Shown here in pieces: positions 46,130 through 58,123 of a stretch of DNA of 64,000 bases (the stretch's first letter is position 1; each line of letters starts with the position of its first letter). The translations under genes were made by a program, and so were the position numbers. This DNA is from Nereocystis luetkeana (lineage: Eukaryota; Sar; Phaeophyceae; Laminariales; Laminariaceae), in the NCBI GenBank assembly GCA_031213475.1, contig JARUPZ010000004.1:4783169-4847168 (forward strand), read 5' to 3'. Under the pieces are notes generated by a model. The model saw nothing but the letters and a program-made list of their open reading frames with translations, did not search any database and was not told the DNA's origin.

Positions 46130-46370
46130 TCCACGGTAGGGGTTCCACTTCTTGGGCCAAAGGATTTCTGACCGATTGAGTTCCCTAAGTGAGGAACTAG
46201 CAGTTGGGATGAAATGTTTACTCGTATATTCGTTTTAGGACTAGCGCATACAAATGCCGGTCAAGTGGCGCGAACAATGTTCTTCCGAGTATTGTATCGG
46301 GTCAGACATTGAGCTCCTAACGTGAGGGGCTCAGGAGCGTCTGGTGCACGCCTACCGTGGGATGGCTCTT
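46130..46370 (-). repeat. Dispersed repeat D (3' untranslated part of the LTR element)
   Basis: Matches 23500-23760 in reverse. It lies immediately after the integrase tail on the minus strand. Confidence 0.7.
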
Positions 46371-46660
46371 GTAGTCATGTATATAGCGCGCCAGAGAAAG
46401 AGGAAGCTTGATCGTCCCTCCAGGGGTCCATCCAAAACTCGAATCAAATATAGCCCGTCCGTGGGTGTAGTCGCGCTGACTTTTTCCCGAGCCACCACAA
46501 ACCTTCGTCGCCCTTGCACCAAAACGCGGACCCCGTTGGGAACCACGATGTTACCGCATCGGTGAAGCCAATCGGCGTGCGGTTCGCTGCCATAGACGGG
46601 TGTGAGGACCCACTCAACGTTACAACGAGAAAGCTCCCGTTGTTCCGCGCAAAATCGCAT
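46352..46660 (-). pseudogene. Integrase-tail fragment
   Basis: EQRELSRCNVEWVLTPVYG, VVPNGVRVLVQGRRRFVVA and GLYLIRVLDGPLE follow the pattern of the tail at 15836-16590 (QRELSRYQGAQFLSPGY, LPIGTHFWYKARDHHWW) and the chromo/Tudor-like end of Ty3-type integrases. Confidence 0.5.
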
Positions 46661-46786
46661 CCGGCCGCACAGGCCGTTGGTTTGGGGTACCTGCCCGGTG
46701 GCACAACAAATCGTGGCTCGAGAGCTGAGGGTCCATGTCTCGTCCCCAGGACGATGGAGAGCGTCCTGTCCAATGCGTGTCGTGCA

Positions 46787-47347
46787 TCACAGCGACAATG
46801 TAGCCTCGATCTTGATGAACGCAATCGGTCGGCTTCGTGTTATCTTCTCTGAGGCATCACCGAAGGCTTCGGCCTGCGCCAGGGCCCTCTCGACCGCGAC
46901 GATGTCGGCTCGGTTGAGTGGTCCGCTGCGACTTCCTCCACGTGGCCCCGAGATGGTGGGCAAGTGTTTGAGGTTGATCGACCTGGTCGGGGTCGGGAGG
47001 AAGTTCCATGCACCTGGGTGCATGGTAGGTCCGTGTCTCGGAGATCGTCGGACGAAGTCTGGGGGGCAGGAGGCTGCAATCCGGGTCCCGCTGCCTCCAG
47101 CCTGGGGTGCTCCGAGTTGTGCGGAGGAAACTCCACGGCATCCCCCGGGGTTACCGGTGGGGGGGGGGGGGAACTTGAGCGCTCCTGTCGAAGTAGACCG
47201 TTCCCTGTCTCGAGTCTCCGTCGTGGCTTGCGAGAAATAGCAAGCGTCCGAAAACGCAAAACAAAAAACAGGTACGTCCGGGAAAAACAGCAAATGGAGA
47301 AAGGACTCCAACTGCGAAAATGCTAAAAGTCCTTCCGACGATGCCAA
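46787..47347 (-). pseudogene. Gag-like N-terminal fragment
   Basis: The frame starts just inside the 5' LTR and holds a Pro-rich region and SGPLNRADIVAVERALAQAEAF, similar to part of the fragment at 9941-10751. It ends at a stop, and the pol-type sequence that follows is unrelated, so the internal deletion lies near 46.8 kb. Confidence 0.45.
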
Positions 47348-47348
47348 A

Positions 47349-47690
47349 TGTTGGGATCAAGATCTGGACGCTTCGTGTCGCTTGCTAGGTTTGCCTATTG
47401 AGCAGTTACTCGGTGGGACGCACGCGGGCTGATTGCTTGGAGACAGAAGAAGAGCAGCTTTCTTTATTTCGAGAAAGCTGAGAGCAAGGCTCGTGCCTCG
47501 CCGGAAAATCTTACCCGGTATAAGATACGCTTCCCAAGCACTCGTAGACGTATTTCATAATTTTATCAAACATTATCCCAATACTCGTAACCAGGTAATT
47601 TCTAGCATTTCTGCACAATTCAAGATGGTACTACACCAACCCCGTCCAAACTGCCCACCCCTACCTCCCCGTCTGGGAGGAGGGGGTCTT
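47349..47690 (-). repeat. 5' LTR of the deleted element
   Basis: Ends on the minus strand with CTTGATCCCAACA, followed by a primer-binding-like TGG sequence. It carries the same ordered blocks as the repeat at 45119. Divergence between the pair is high, so the insertion is old. Confidence 0.6.
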
Positions 47691-48707
47691 TAAAACCAAG
47701 CAATTCAAATTTATATTGAGGGATACCAGGTATAGAGTAACTTGTTTGTCACTGAAAATAGTAATAGTACTAAGTCCTGTGATGAAGGCGCCCCGGTTTG
47801 TCCCTCCCTCCGCTTTTATTTTGCGTGAGGTGTTGCAAAGAGGAAAAACAAAAAACAAAAAAACGTTAAGGGCGCTCTCCTGCTGTAGCCGCCAAGAGGG
47901 TTGCCGTGAAATACAGTACGTACGTAGCGCACGTCTATTCACATACATACCGATTGGTTGATCGATCAATCTTTCTTAGTTTGTACACCCGTATTTCGGG
48001 TTGGGGGTATTCTGCGATATAGGAGACTGTAAACATTAATGCCCACACCATATCACGTAGAAAACAGAAAGTGTGTGCCGTGCTGTCATCGTGTGCCACC
48101 CCACCGTTCGCACTGGACAACATTTTCGCCTGATTAAGAGCGTAGTATCTGATTGAGAGCGAGATTGCGCGATACGCTGTAGCCGGACTACCGCTGAGAG
48201 GTGGAGCTTGCTGTGTAGCTTGAATTGAAAGGCTAGCCCGTAGCTTCAAGCCGCTACCCTGGTAATCGTGTGGGAGTCTCTCGTTGTGGAGCTACAGCCG
48301 GGAGCAGAAGCTACAGTAGAGCCCACCGCCCGAGGCGACACAGCCCTGAAACAGTTTGAGGCAGGAATAGCCAATCTGGGGAAATCTAGCAACTTGTCTA
48401 GCTCCTAGCTGCAGCATCCGATGACGATGACACGCATATGCTCGCGACGCTGCTGACGAGACCTTCAATTTGCGCCGCTTCTTGGAATAACCCGTCCCCT
48501 ACTTACCAAGAAATGGCAAGAGGCGTCTGGACCCGAAATTTCAATGTATGTGGCTCTCGCTCTCAATCAGATATTTCGCTCTCAATCAGGCGAATATGTT
48601 GTTACTGGAAGTTATTCTATGAAGTTACAGCATTGAAATACGTGTGTTTGTTTGTTTTTTCCTCCGCTGTTTCTTCGCCCTTGTCTTCTAATTATCATCC
48701 TTCCCTC

Positions 48708-48833
48708 TTACGGGCGACCATAGTTAATAGGACCAAATAATGTTAGTAAGCATATACCAGGTATATGTAAATATATATATATATAGGTTTTTGTGTGTAC
48801 CGTAGGTCCTATTTGATGTAGGTCCCCCCGTAG
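48708..48833. mobile_element. MITE of the TTACGGGGGACC family
   Basis: About 126 bp, with termini TTACGGGCGACCATAGTTAA and GATGTAGGTCCCCCCGTAG. The interior carries a short TA run that accounts for the extra length. Confidence 0.8.
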
Positions 48834-50169
48834 TAGTCGCACCCGAGTCGGGACTCAGATTCAGGGCCATAAAGCAGGCTCTTGTTCTTCCTCCCCTCTC
48901 CACTGGACCACCGGCCTTCGTTTCTGTCGCGAGAATGATTCAGCGTTTTCTTCCTTCGTCGACACGCGTCGAATTCCATTTTTACCATCCGTACACCACA
49001 CGCCAGGCGTTATCTGCAGTCGATTTGGCTCTATATATATAACCTCATAACCTGTGGCCTTTGATCCTATTTCTTCGAAGCTTTCGAGGCTACCCACTAG
49101 ATCACCCCGGGGCGACCGGTTTGGAGACCCATACGAAGTAGTCAGCGTGCTACGGTGGTTGTCAGGAGTTGCACACCATATTTCCTCTGGCGCTCCGGAC
49201 ACTTCTTCAGGACCCTTCAGTCGATGCGGAGGAGTGTTGAGGCCTGAGCCCAACGGCATGCATACGACTGCGCCCAATGTCGTCTATCAGCTATCGCATA
49301 ACCTTGAAAGTTGAAATTCCCGACATCGGATTCTCGTCGTGGCTCCTACAATCGCATGTTATTGGCGAGAGCAGCATCGTACACACGATACTGTGCACGA
49401 CCACAGTAGGAACGTACACACAGCTATTTTTCAACAACAACAGTGGAGTCTCATGCCGTATGCTTTGTTCTGGTGTATGACTATTCATAGTTGCTCAGAA
49501 CGACTCGATTTGCGGCGAGCGAAAGTACACCGCGAGCGTATATATCTACACCGGCACCTTGCTTCCCTGTTGACGCAGTCTATAGCAGTTCATCGTGTTG
49601 CTACTATATCAACACCATTGTTCACAGTACTGAGGAGTCGTCAAACAAGCGGAGCCGCTGCGGAGAGAAAATGGCTCAAACGGAGTCGAGCACAGCGGGC
49701 CCTTCACCGAACTATGCTCCCTCCTCCCCCCACGACGCAACAACGTAAGATAAAACAGCAGTATATATACCCGTTAGAAGGGACGATACGTACATACATA
49801 CACGCGGTTGAGGGCGCACACATGGTCACGTGTGACCGGTTGTGCTGGGCCAGCAAAGTACCTAGTCCTATACAATTAGGCAAGGTTGTTGTATTCTGTA
49901 GGGCTTGCGCCTTCCGGGTACGGGTATGGACGTCTCACAGAATTTACAGAAACTAGGGGTGCGGGTATGGAGGCATTTCTTGCAGAACTCGCAGAACTTC
50001 GGGGTATTGTGCCACGGGCGCACAGAACTCACAAAATTTCCGGGCAGGCATCGACATGTTGTACCCACCACGAGGTACTGGGACACCGGCGTACAGGTCC
50101 ATTAAAGTTCCGGGTACGGGCATGTCGCTTGTCGGCTGCACTGAGTATTATTTTATTGCCGTTTTTCTG

Positions 50170-50530
50170 GACTTTGGGGGGATGTCGTCTAGGTTTTGAC
50201 GTTTTCCGAGTTTTCGGGTCGGGGTTTCGCTACTCGATATGTTTGTAGCGCTTCCTGGTTTATTTCTTCTTGGGCCGGCTTGGGGATGGTTTTTGCGTAT
50301 TTCGTGCTGCCGGCCTCCGCTCGGTGTCGGGGCTGGTCTGGGTAATCGGGCTACTTGTTTGTTGCACAGGATACGTTTCCGGAGTTTTTGTTTGGGTTTT
50401 AGGAGATTTATAGTGTATTCCGTGTTATTTTCATTTTCATCCTGTCGTCCCCCCCCCCCCGCTCGAAAGCTCGGGGAGATCTGGACAACGTTGACTAGGC
50501 CTTCTGGGGCACAGGACCACTCCCTTTTTT
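50170..50530 (+). repeat. Dispersed repeat E, second copy
   Basis: GGGCTGGTCTGGGTAATCGGG, TTTAGGAGATTTATAG and TATTCCGTGTTATTTTC match the reverse complement of 45660-45960, so a fragment of the same element family lies here in plus orientation. Confidence 0.7.
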
Positions 50531-52686
50531 GTGCTATCCTTTCGCGTTTACGTAGATACTCTGTCCTTCTCCCCCCTTCTTGCGGGTGGTGTGGCCCTGA
50601 CTTCTGTACAAGAGTTATTCCTCTCCCTTACGGCTAGGCCTTCCTTTCCCAGTCTTTTTCTTGGCGTACCTTGCCGGTTTTTTTAACCTTGCCGTTCAGA
50701 GATATATGGGAGTGGGTTTTGAGGAGCCGCACATTCGCCCTATTTTCTAGCTCATGGAATCCGGTTTACCATAACCTTCCCGCACTTCTGCATGATATAC
50801 GGCTCATAAGAGTGCGCCAGTGTTATGTGTACTGCTTTGAATGAGGCAGAAAGGCAGGTAATTGCCTGGGCTCAGGGTTTGGTCTCTCGCTCTGTGAGAC
50901 GTCGAGGCGACGTTGCCGGAACGTGCGGTGGCTGGAAAAGCGGTACCACGGGGCCGTTCCCGATACCCTATCTCCATCTACGCCGTGTCGTTGCGCAAAG
51001 GTTGTTTGCGATGCAGGTAGGTACCGGTAGACTGATCTTCCCCCCCATGAGTCCCTGCCCCTCGTCATCCTTTCCACGCCTTCCACGCGGTGTCTTTCTC
51101 ACTCTAGACGCACATACCGTCGATGTCGATGGACGACTCCCACAAGGGAGTTCAACGGTCGAGTCTCCTGACCGACGGCATGCTGAGGATCTCAAACGTC
51201 CTCGTCATCGTGAATGTCGTCGTGACACGTTCTACGAAAGACGCGACACTTTCTAGGCCACATATGTCACTGGGACTGACCGGGCTCCTCGGCCCAATAT
51301 CGTTGGAACACCATTCGTGTTTTTCCTAAAGTACCTCTAGCTTTGAAAAATGATCGTCGGGCTTAACTGTCGGCCTCGCCCAAACCTATTATTCAAGGGT
51401 AGAATATTCTGAGCTTCCCGAGTGAGCCTGATCCTCATGGCATTCAGGTGATACTATACCCCGACCGTAGTACCCGTCTTGTCGTCGTCATCGGCGTGGT
51501 CGTCTTTGTCCTCGTCGCGGTCGCTATCGTCGCCCGGATGGTACGCCGAACATTCGGTTGTTTTTAATGTGTGCCGCCCCCACCCCCCCCCCCATCTCCG
51601 TCGTTCGTGTTATCGCCGTCTGATGTTGGCGGCTGCGTGGTCTGGGCCTTCGATGTGAAGGAGAAATGACCGAGCATCGATTTGGAAACTCACAGGTCGA
51701 ACATATGCTCTTCGCCTGGCCTGCATCCGACGCACGAAGCCTTCGCCCGGACAACAAATAGCCCCGACTACCCGCGCGCCACGCCTACTGTTTAAGAAGC
51801 TGTGACCGGAACTTTGTGACTGCCCGGCACTTTCGAATACCCGTTGAGAGACGAGGAGCCCTGTGCAGAACTTACTTAGTGGAGTAATATCCTGCTGAAG
51901 GAAGTCGGTGTGTAAGTAGGCAGTTCGAGGAGGGGGTAGGGTGCGAATGAATACCCTGTGCTCTTGGGTTGATGATAAACGCAGCGATCCCCGAACAAAA
52001 CCTGGCACCGAGAAACCGTGTGGAAGGGTGGCTGTCAATAGTGTTGCTGTTCTTGATGAGCCGCGCTGCCGGGTGCGTATGTATGTGAGGCCACGATGCC
52101 TGGTACCTTTTTGCATTGCTGTCATCTCGACTATTTGAGGGTGGAGGCTGCGGGTGGACCTTAGGGCCATCCACTCTAGGTCGGCAGGCTTGATGGCGTC
52201 GAAAACGGCAAGACTCTTTGGTGTGTAATGCGTGCCGTGGGAGGCAAGGAACCTCGTCGGGAGAGTGGAGGGTTGGGTAGGAGCTAGCTGGTGTGGCGGA
52301 ATCGTACCAGAGACAATTGCAGATTGCGTGAAATATCTTGGGGCCCTGACAAAATTGCCTTCAAAATATAAATATCCGACACATAAAAAGGGCCCTCAAT
52401 ATCTCCAGTTCAGAGTTCCTTGGTGGATTGGGATTTATTTATTTATTTCCATCACTTGCTTTTACAGCTGAACTCGTAGACGGTTTTCCTCCCAGCGATC
52501 TCCTGAACAAGCCGTGATCACAGGTGTCGTCCATTCTCCCCCCCGGTACGCGTGCCTTCATTTTTATCGCGCACAGGGTTCAGCATTTATTTTCACTGCT
52601 CGCCGATTTCCATCGAATGTTGCCAACCCAACCAACTAGCGCTGTCCGGTAGTCAACTTTGACTGAAAAAAACGTCCCTAACAGTA

Positions 52687-52764
52687 TGCACTCGGTGAGA
52701 CTCGAACCCATGGAATCGAGCTAAGCAGGCACGCGGATCACCTACCGAGCGACCGGGGACGTGC
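52687..52764 (-). tRNA. tRNA-like sequence, possible tRNA-Ser(GCT) or a tRNA-derived pseudogene
   Basis: The minus strand carries a T-arm GGGTTCGAGTCTCACC, a D-stem GGTC/GATC and an anticodon stem-loop CGTGC-CTGCTTA-GCTCG with anticodon GCT. The acceptor stem has two or more mismatches, the anticodon stem has one T-T, and the long variable arm expected of tRNA-Ser is missing. A decayed copy or a SINE head is more likely than a working tRNA. Confidence 0.35.
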
Positions 52765-53222
52765 CGGCGGAAAACTCGAGAGTATAGCCCTAAGGAAAAA
52801 CTGGTCAGGGATCTGGTGCTGGCCGAAACCTCAAGAGTGAATAAACTCTTCGGAAAAAAATGGTTGTTGGTGAGGTGTACCGCTCTTCAAGTAACGAGCC
52901 TCAGAAAAAGTAAGGGCTACGAATTCATAGATAGTCGTAGCGTAGCACGGTTTTGAGCATGTTGCTCACGTACGGCGTTCCTATTCTTGCTGATGATGTT
53001 ATAATAGTGGTGCACTTCGTTTGTCAACTTTAGTTCGTATCGCGAGTCAAAGCCTGCTCGCTTCAGTTCTTCTACGCTGCGCGGGCGGCTGTGACAAATA
53101 TATCGCGCCACAAACAATCAACGCTCACCTCGCGGCGGATTACTTTCTGCTACGAGTTTTCGTGTTCGTTTTTGGCGTCCATAGGAACTCCCAAAATCAC
53201 TCGCTACCGGCAGAACCCGGTA

Positions 53223-53242
53223 TTATTACGGGGAACCATAGC
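53223..53242. mobile_element. Single terminal repeat of the MITE family
   Basis: TTATTACGGGGAACCATAG resembles one left terminus, and no right terminus follows within 300 bp. It is either a truncated member or chance. Confidence 0.4.
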
Positions 53243-53269
53243 AAGTTGTTATTGCCCTCGACGAAAAGC

Positions 53270-53587
53270 ATGCGAGCGCTGTTTTCAGTAACTTGTCTTC
53301 TTTTTTGTGAAGTCGCAGTAGTTGGAGTTGGTGCGAATGTGGAGAGAGACCAGTCGGCACCAGCACAGACGGCACCCCAGCAGGCGAGGTTTGGCTCAGA
53401 CGGAATGTCTGATGTTTTCCCTTGGAAAACCAAGAACATAAGGCACGCGCTTCGCGCTCCCGAATCTCACGCGCCTCATTGTGAAATAAATGCAATTATT
53501 AATTTACGGGACAGAGTGGTATGCCAGCGCAGCGGTACGATAGCACGGCGGGAGCGGGACGCTCCACCCCCCAACAGCCATCAATAG
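53270..53587 (+). CDS. Small open frame with signal-peptide-like start (hypothetical)
   Basis: From the ATG at 53270, 105 residues. The first 22 (MRALFSVTCLLFCEVAVVG and on) are hydrophobic with a small-residue end, like a secretion signal; the rest is polar with no known domain. The frame is open further upstream and there is no other sign of a gene. It may be chance. Confidence 0.18.
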   Translation: MRALFSVTCLLFCEVAVVGVGANVERDQSAPAQTAPQQARFGSDGMSDVFPWKTKNIRHALRAPESHAPHCEINAIINLRDRVVCQRSGTIARRERDAPPPNSHQ

Positions 53588-54095
53588 GTTGTGCTTTGCC
53601 TGGCCCATACGGCGGTAGTGTCTACGGGAAACCTCGTCTGCCAATATCTGTATATCGCTGAACGTCTCCCCTCGCCTCTAAGAAAAGCCCACGGCTCACG
53701 GCTCCGGTTCCGAGCGACAATGGAAGCCGGAAGCCTGCCGGCCCATACGGACGGAAAGACGCCCTCCTTTTAGGAAGTATGCTACTATAACGTCATGTAG
53801 AGTCCAGGCGGTGGTGGATCAGTAAGTACAGCTTGAAGAAATAATATACCAGTTATTGAGTATTGAACAGGTATTTATTTTTTGAAATCGGGGGGACAAA
53901 ATACACGACGACGGTAGCAAAGTGATGAACTGACGGTTCGAGACAGAACATACATGTCTGTACCACACGGAGGATTGGAAAGTAAAAGCGAATTACTTTT
54001 CTGCTTGAAGTTGATGCGAATTAGACTTTTTCGTGCTGCTATTAATAGTAGCAAGTAGTGATGATGCACCAGACTCTTTCACAGCCTACTTATTA

Positions 54096-54211
54096 CTACG
54101 GGGGGCGATAGTGCACAGCTATTAGGACCAAGTTTTGTTGGTAAAGATAGGTAAATATGTAGGCTTTTGTGTGTACCGTAGGTCCTATTTACTATGTATG
54201 GTCCCCCGTAA
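54096..54211. mobile_element. MITE of the TTACGGGGGACC family
   Basis: About 116 bp, with a diverged left end (CTACGGGGGGCGATAGT) and right end TATGGTCCCCCGTAA. The interior is similar to the member at 48708. Confidence 0.75.
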
Positions 54212-54466
54212 TGTTATAGTTGAAGAGTGTGAGAATGACGAAAGTGATAGATATACTGCGGCACACAGCAAGCAGTAGTCTGCCACGGGGTTTCTTGACA
54301 TGGACCTGGTGTTTGGCTTGTACGCACGACGGTTCCAAAGTAATCAACACTATACTCCTGGTCGTACTATCATGCGAATTGAATATGTACTCTATGCAGG
54401 TAATGATTATTAGAGAAAAAACATCAATGGAGTCTATACAGCTTGACATACATACACAAAAAAGTG

Positions 54467-55400
54467 ATTTCGACAGAGACACAGCCCACGGCCAACCCGC
54501 TCGGTGGCGGGCACGATCAACTAGTATAGATGACGGACCGCGAAATAGTCAGAGAGCTGTCACGACGCTCTCGGTCGTTCTACTTACAACAACGTAAACG
54601 ACAGATTGACAAGAGAGAGTACCGGAAAATAACACGAGCATCGCAACATGAAAGCGAAGTGAAAACAATTATTATAGATATGAAATATTTGAGATCCACA
54701 AGAAGCGGTCCGAGAGCTGGACACACGCGAAGTAAAAACAGCGGGGTTATTTCATAGAGATGAAATATTTGAGATCCCCAACAAGCGGTCCAAGAGCTGA
54801 CGACGCGTTGTTGGCCAATGAAAAACATGTTGTGGGTTGTTACACATTCGACAGATTGGCATGTATTTTCAACTGACGGGTTATTATGTGCGAGTACCGA
54901 AACATACGAAAAGGATTGGAAAATACAAATATAGGCGAAAAGTAGAAAGTAATCTACTGCTGTTGTGAAAGACCTATATATAGTAGGCAATTTTTTTGCC
55001 ATTTGAGACGGATACAGCGATAGTACTCATAGATACTTTTTCTGTGTCACAAAAGTAATCCACTCCTGTTGTTGTACTGTGAAAGCCCTGCTATACGAGT
55101 AGTACGCGAATGGAAACGCGTAGTACACGAAAGTTTTATTTCAGCTCGTGCGACGATAGACGATACACGCTCGATCTCGACAGAGACTCAGCCCACGGCC
55201 AACCCGCTAGGTGGCGGGCAAGATCAACTAATGTAGATGACGGGCTCGAAGAAATGAGGTGGATTCATGCTCTAAGGGGAAAGAGCTTGCTGGCGCCGTC
55301 CTACGGTATCCTCCCAAACCTGAAAAAAAACATGTTTTGCCATTCGAGACGGATACAGCAGTGTAGTACTCGTAGCTAATGTTTTTAATCTGTGTTGTGC
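54467..55400. repeat. Degenerate direct repeats
   Basis: CAGCCCACGGCCAACCCGCT with its flanks occurs at 54467-54540 and 55162-55240. GAGACGGATACAGC occurs near 55004 and 55345. ATGAAATATTTGAGATCC..AAGCGGTCC occurs at 54679 and 54760. The region looks like an old, rearranged tandem duplication. Confidence 0.6.
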
Positions 55401-55607
55401 ACACCAGCGGCCAATGCGCTGCACCGAGCGTAGGATCCAAGCGTCTGAGCCAACTCTGACTGGCTTTCTTTGGTCTGGCGAACAGCGGTGCTCGACCTAC
55501 ACACACTCTGTATTCATCGCCACCCTTGCACAAGTACACGGCACCATGGCAGTAGCAGGCACCTGATCTGGTATATAAACGTCTCCCCAACTCTGACTGC
55601 CTTACAC

Positions 55608-55800
55608 GGTATGGGATATGAGATATGTTGGTGGTATGGTATATGGGAATATGGGGAAAACACCGTATTTGGTATGGTATGTTTTCACGGTATGGTACGG
55701 AAAAAAACACAGTATATGGTATGGTACGTTTACGGTATGGTACTATGGCACGATGTCGTGGATGTATTATATGGCTAAATTTGCCTGGTGGTATGGAATG
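55608..55800. repeat. TATGGTA-rich degenerate repeat
   Basis: GGTATGGTATATGG-type units recur on the plus strand, interspersed with AAACAC. A (GACA)n run follows at 55852-55880. Confidence 0.7.
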
Positions 55801-55929
55801 TTTCAGTATATATCGGCCATTGGAAAGTGTTCGAAAATATAAACCTTGCGGACAGACAGACAGACAGACAGAGACAGACATATTTGCATTTACTAAAGCA
55901 GAGACTCAGTTCTACAAACTGAGAATAGG

Positions 55930-56009
55930 ATCAAATTTGGTCATAAAAATAGGGAAACATATAGTTCTTGTGTGTACCGTAGGTCCTATTTACTAAGGCC
56001 CCCCGTAAT
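55930..56009. mobile_element. Right half of a MITE of the same family
   Basis: TGTACCGTAGGTCCTATTTACTAAGG..CCCCCCGTAATA matches the right half of the members at 48708 and 54096; the left terminus is not recognisable. Confidence 0.6.
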
Positions 56010-56527
56010 AACTGGTACCAGAACCGGTAGGACCAAAAAAACAATTGTTGTGCCAAGTACGTATGCTTGAGCAAACGAGCCTGCCAACGCGCGGCAGCCC
56101 GCCTTAGGCATAAGAGCCGTGCGTGTATGCATGTGCCATGCGTCGTGCGCCGCCGTAAAGCCTTCCAAGGCCGACGACCCCGTCTGCGATACACATAACT
56201 GCTGTATCTACACATACATACATACACAGTCGAGCACAGCGCCGCCTGGCGTAGTTCTCAGCAAGGAGCGGTGACAGCACGCAACCTTCGTCAAGTAGTC
56301 CGAACCACCCATGAGACACAACAAAATGGGCCGAACACATACCTAAGACCACTGCTGAAGAACATGCGATGCTTCCAGCGACCCCTTGAAGCAACCCGAC
56401 GGAAAACGGTTTCCATTTTCTTCGAAGACGACGTGAACGCCTGCAGAACTGCACCCACATTTTGCGAGGCAAACTACTTGGAATTAGAGTGGAATAGTGC
56501 TCGGACAAGTAAAAGGGGTCACAACTA

Positions 56528-56639
56528 CTACGGGAGACCATAGTTAATAGAACCAAATATTGTTAGTCGAAATGTTTAAATATATACCTGGTAGGTTTTA
56601 TGTATACCACAGGTCGTATTAACTATGGTCCCCCGTAAT
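56528..56639. mobile_element. MITE of the TTACGGGGGACC family
   Basis: A 112-bp element. The left end is CTACGGGAGACCATAGTTAA and the right end TTAACTATGGTCCCCCGTAA; it resembles the 44552 member internally (TACCTGGTAGGTTTTATGT). Confidence 0.85.
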
Positions 56640-56847
56640 AACAACGAGCGAGAATTCTCGAGGGGTAGGGGCCTGCGCTTGGAAAACGTTCGTGCCTTGA
56701 CATCTCGCCCAATCTCGTTTCAGCTTGCGTCGCTGGGTTCAACTTGCGTTGGTGGGTATTTCACCTTGCTTTGTTAGCTCGCATGGCGCTGTGATACACT
56801 CGAGATGATGGCACGCGAGCTGCGGACAGGAGCTGGTCTCAGCGGGG

Positions 56848-57168
56848 GTGAAGGCGTTGTCACCGGTAACGGACAACGCCGACAACGCAGCAGCAGCAGC
56901 GGCGGCGGCAGAAGCAGCAGTAGCAGCGCACGCAACACTAAAGCAGGTTAATAAGCACCACCAGTACCAGCAACAGCGCCAGCACCGGCAGAGACAGCGA
57001 ACAAATCAAAAACTGCTGCAGACAGCAGCAGCAGCAGCAGTAGCAGCAGCAACACCAGCAGAAGAGGCAGGGAAGCAGAAGCGAGCCAAAGAAACTGCCC
57101 CGCAACCCGACAAAGTCTCTCGAGACAACAACCGTAGTTATTATATACAACGAGGCAACGACCAATAG
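56848..57168 (+). other. CAG/GCA-rich open frame, 106 codons
   Basis: The frame encodes Ala-rich, then Gln/His-rich, then Ala-rich and Lys-rich stretches. CAG-type triplet runs alone would keep such a frame open. It could be a fragment of a low-complexity protein exon, but no domain or splice context supports this. Confidence 0.25.
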
Positions 57169-58123
57169 CGCCCGAACTTCACCACCGTGCGTCTCGCGCG
57201 TCGCCTGGCACCCCCCTCTCCCTACATACCCCTTGTCTCTCTTCCTCTCTGTTTCTCCGTGTTTGCCTCTCCCCCGCCCCCTTCTTTCGCTTTTCTTGCT
57301 CTCTCTCTATTTGTCTGCGCAGGCGGGCTTCCGAGACACGCTTATTTAGTCCGGTGCCTGATATAAATCTCAACAGCCTTGTCCGTGTTCTCCGCGCGGA
57401 AACGATCAACTGTAAAAATGAACCGCGTTCATCGCGCAACCACAGCATGGGCGGTGGGGTCATTGCACGGGCACGCTCTCGACCCGCCCCCCCGCCCTGC
57501 CTCCCTCCGTAACCCCCTCCCGAGGCGCAAAGTGCTGCCGCGTTGGACAAACACCTCGAGGGGCAACACCAAATCCTATAAGCGTCCTTCTCCTTGAAGA
57601 ACAAAAAAACACTATTAATAGTTGACATCCCTGTGTGTTCTTGCGCGCTCGTTCTCGTCTACTAACGCGACGTCACGACCTTTCAGCGAATCCTCTCCTC
57701 ATTATTTTTCACTTCCTCTCCCCTCCTCTCCCCTCCTGTCCTCAACTCCCCTCCTACCCCCTCCCATCTCTTGATCTCCTCATCTCCCCCCCTCTCTCAT
57801 CCTTGATCGCCCAAGTAAGAGCGTAGACATCTAACCAACCCCCTACCTTCCAAAAAACACCAAAAACATCTACCTCCGAGTAATTGTTCTCATCCCTCAA
57901 AAACACAGCGGTACGTACGTAAAACCCCCACCCGCTGTGCTAGTTCGCAAACGTACGAGTGCAGGAGTTTGGCGAACATACGAAAAGGACGCGCCTCCAC
58001 GCAGGGGGTTGGGTTGCCAAAAGCGATGGTCTACGGTCACACGACTACGACCATGCATAATATGAGTACACCCCGCCCCCCCCCCTCCCCATGCCTCACG
58101 CCCTTTCCCCCCCTCCCTCTCCC
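57169..58123. other. Downstream region of the beta-propeller gene; pyrimidine-rich
   Basis: No gene. Plus-strand C/T-rich tracts lie at 57220-57310 and 57690-57810. It would include the 3' end of the minus-strand transcript, but no clear polyadenylation signal is seen. Confidence 0.45.

Larger units (their letters stand above)
45119..47690 (-). mobile_element. Internally deleted LTR retrotransposon
   Basis: Two diverged direct repeats bound the element: 45119 to about 45420 (3' LTR) and 47349 to about 47690 (5' LTR), both ending ..AACA on the minus strand. Two bases past the 5' LTR, the minus strand reads TGGCATCGTCGGAAGG, a plausible tRNA primer-binding site (TGG start). Inside, on the minus strand, are a gag N-terminal fragment (47347-46787), an integrase-tail fragment (46660-46352), then repeat D and repeat E. 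Protease, reverse transcriptase, RNase H and the integrase core are missing. The LTR outer (right) edges are approximate. Confidence 0.7.
47691..52686. other. No supported gene; element debris
   Basis: Apart from a MITE (48708), repeat E (50170) and short runs of C, I see only random-looking open frames. The longest is 49339-49956 on the plus strand; frames at 49277-48861 and 52170-51610 on the minus strand have no domain. Confidence 0.45.
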
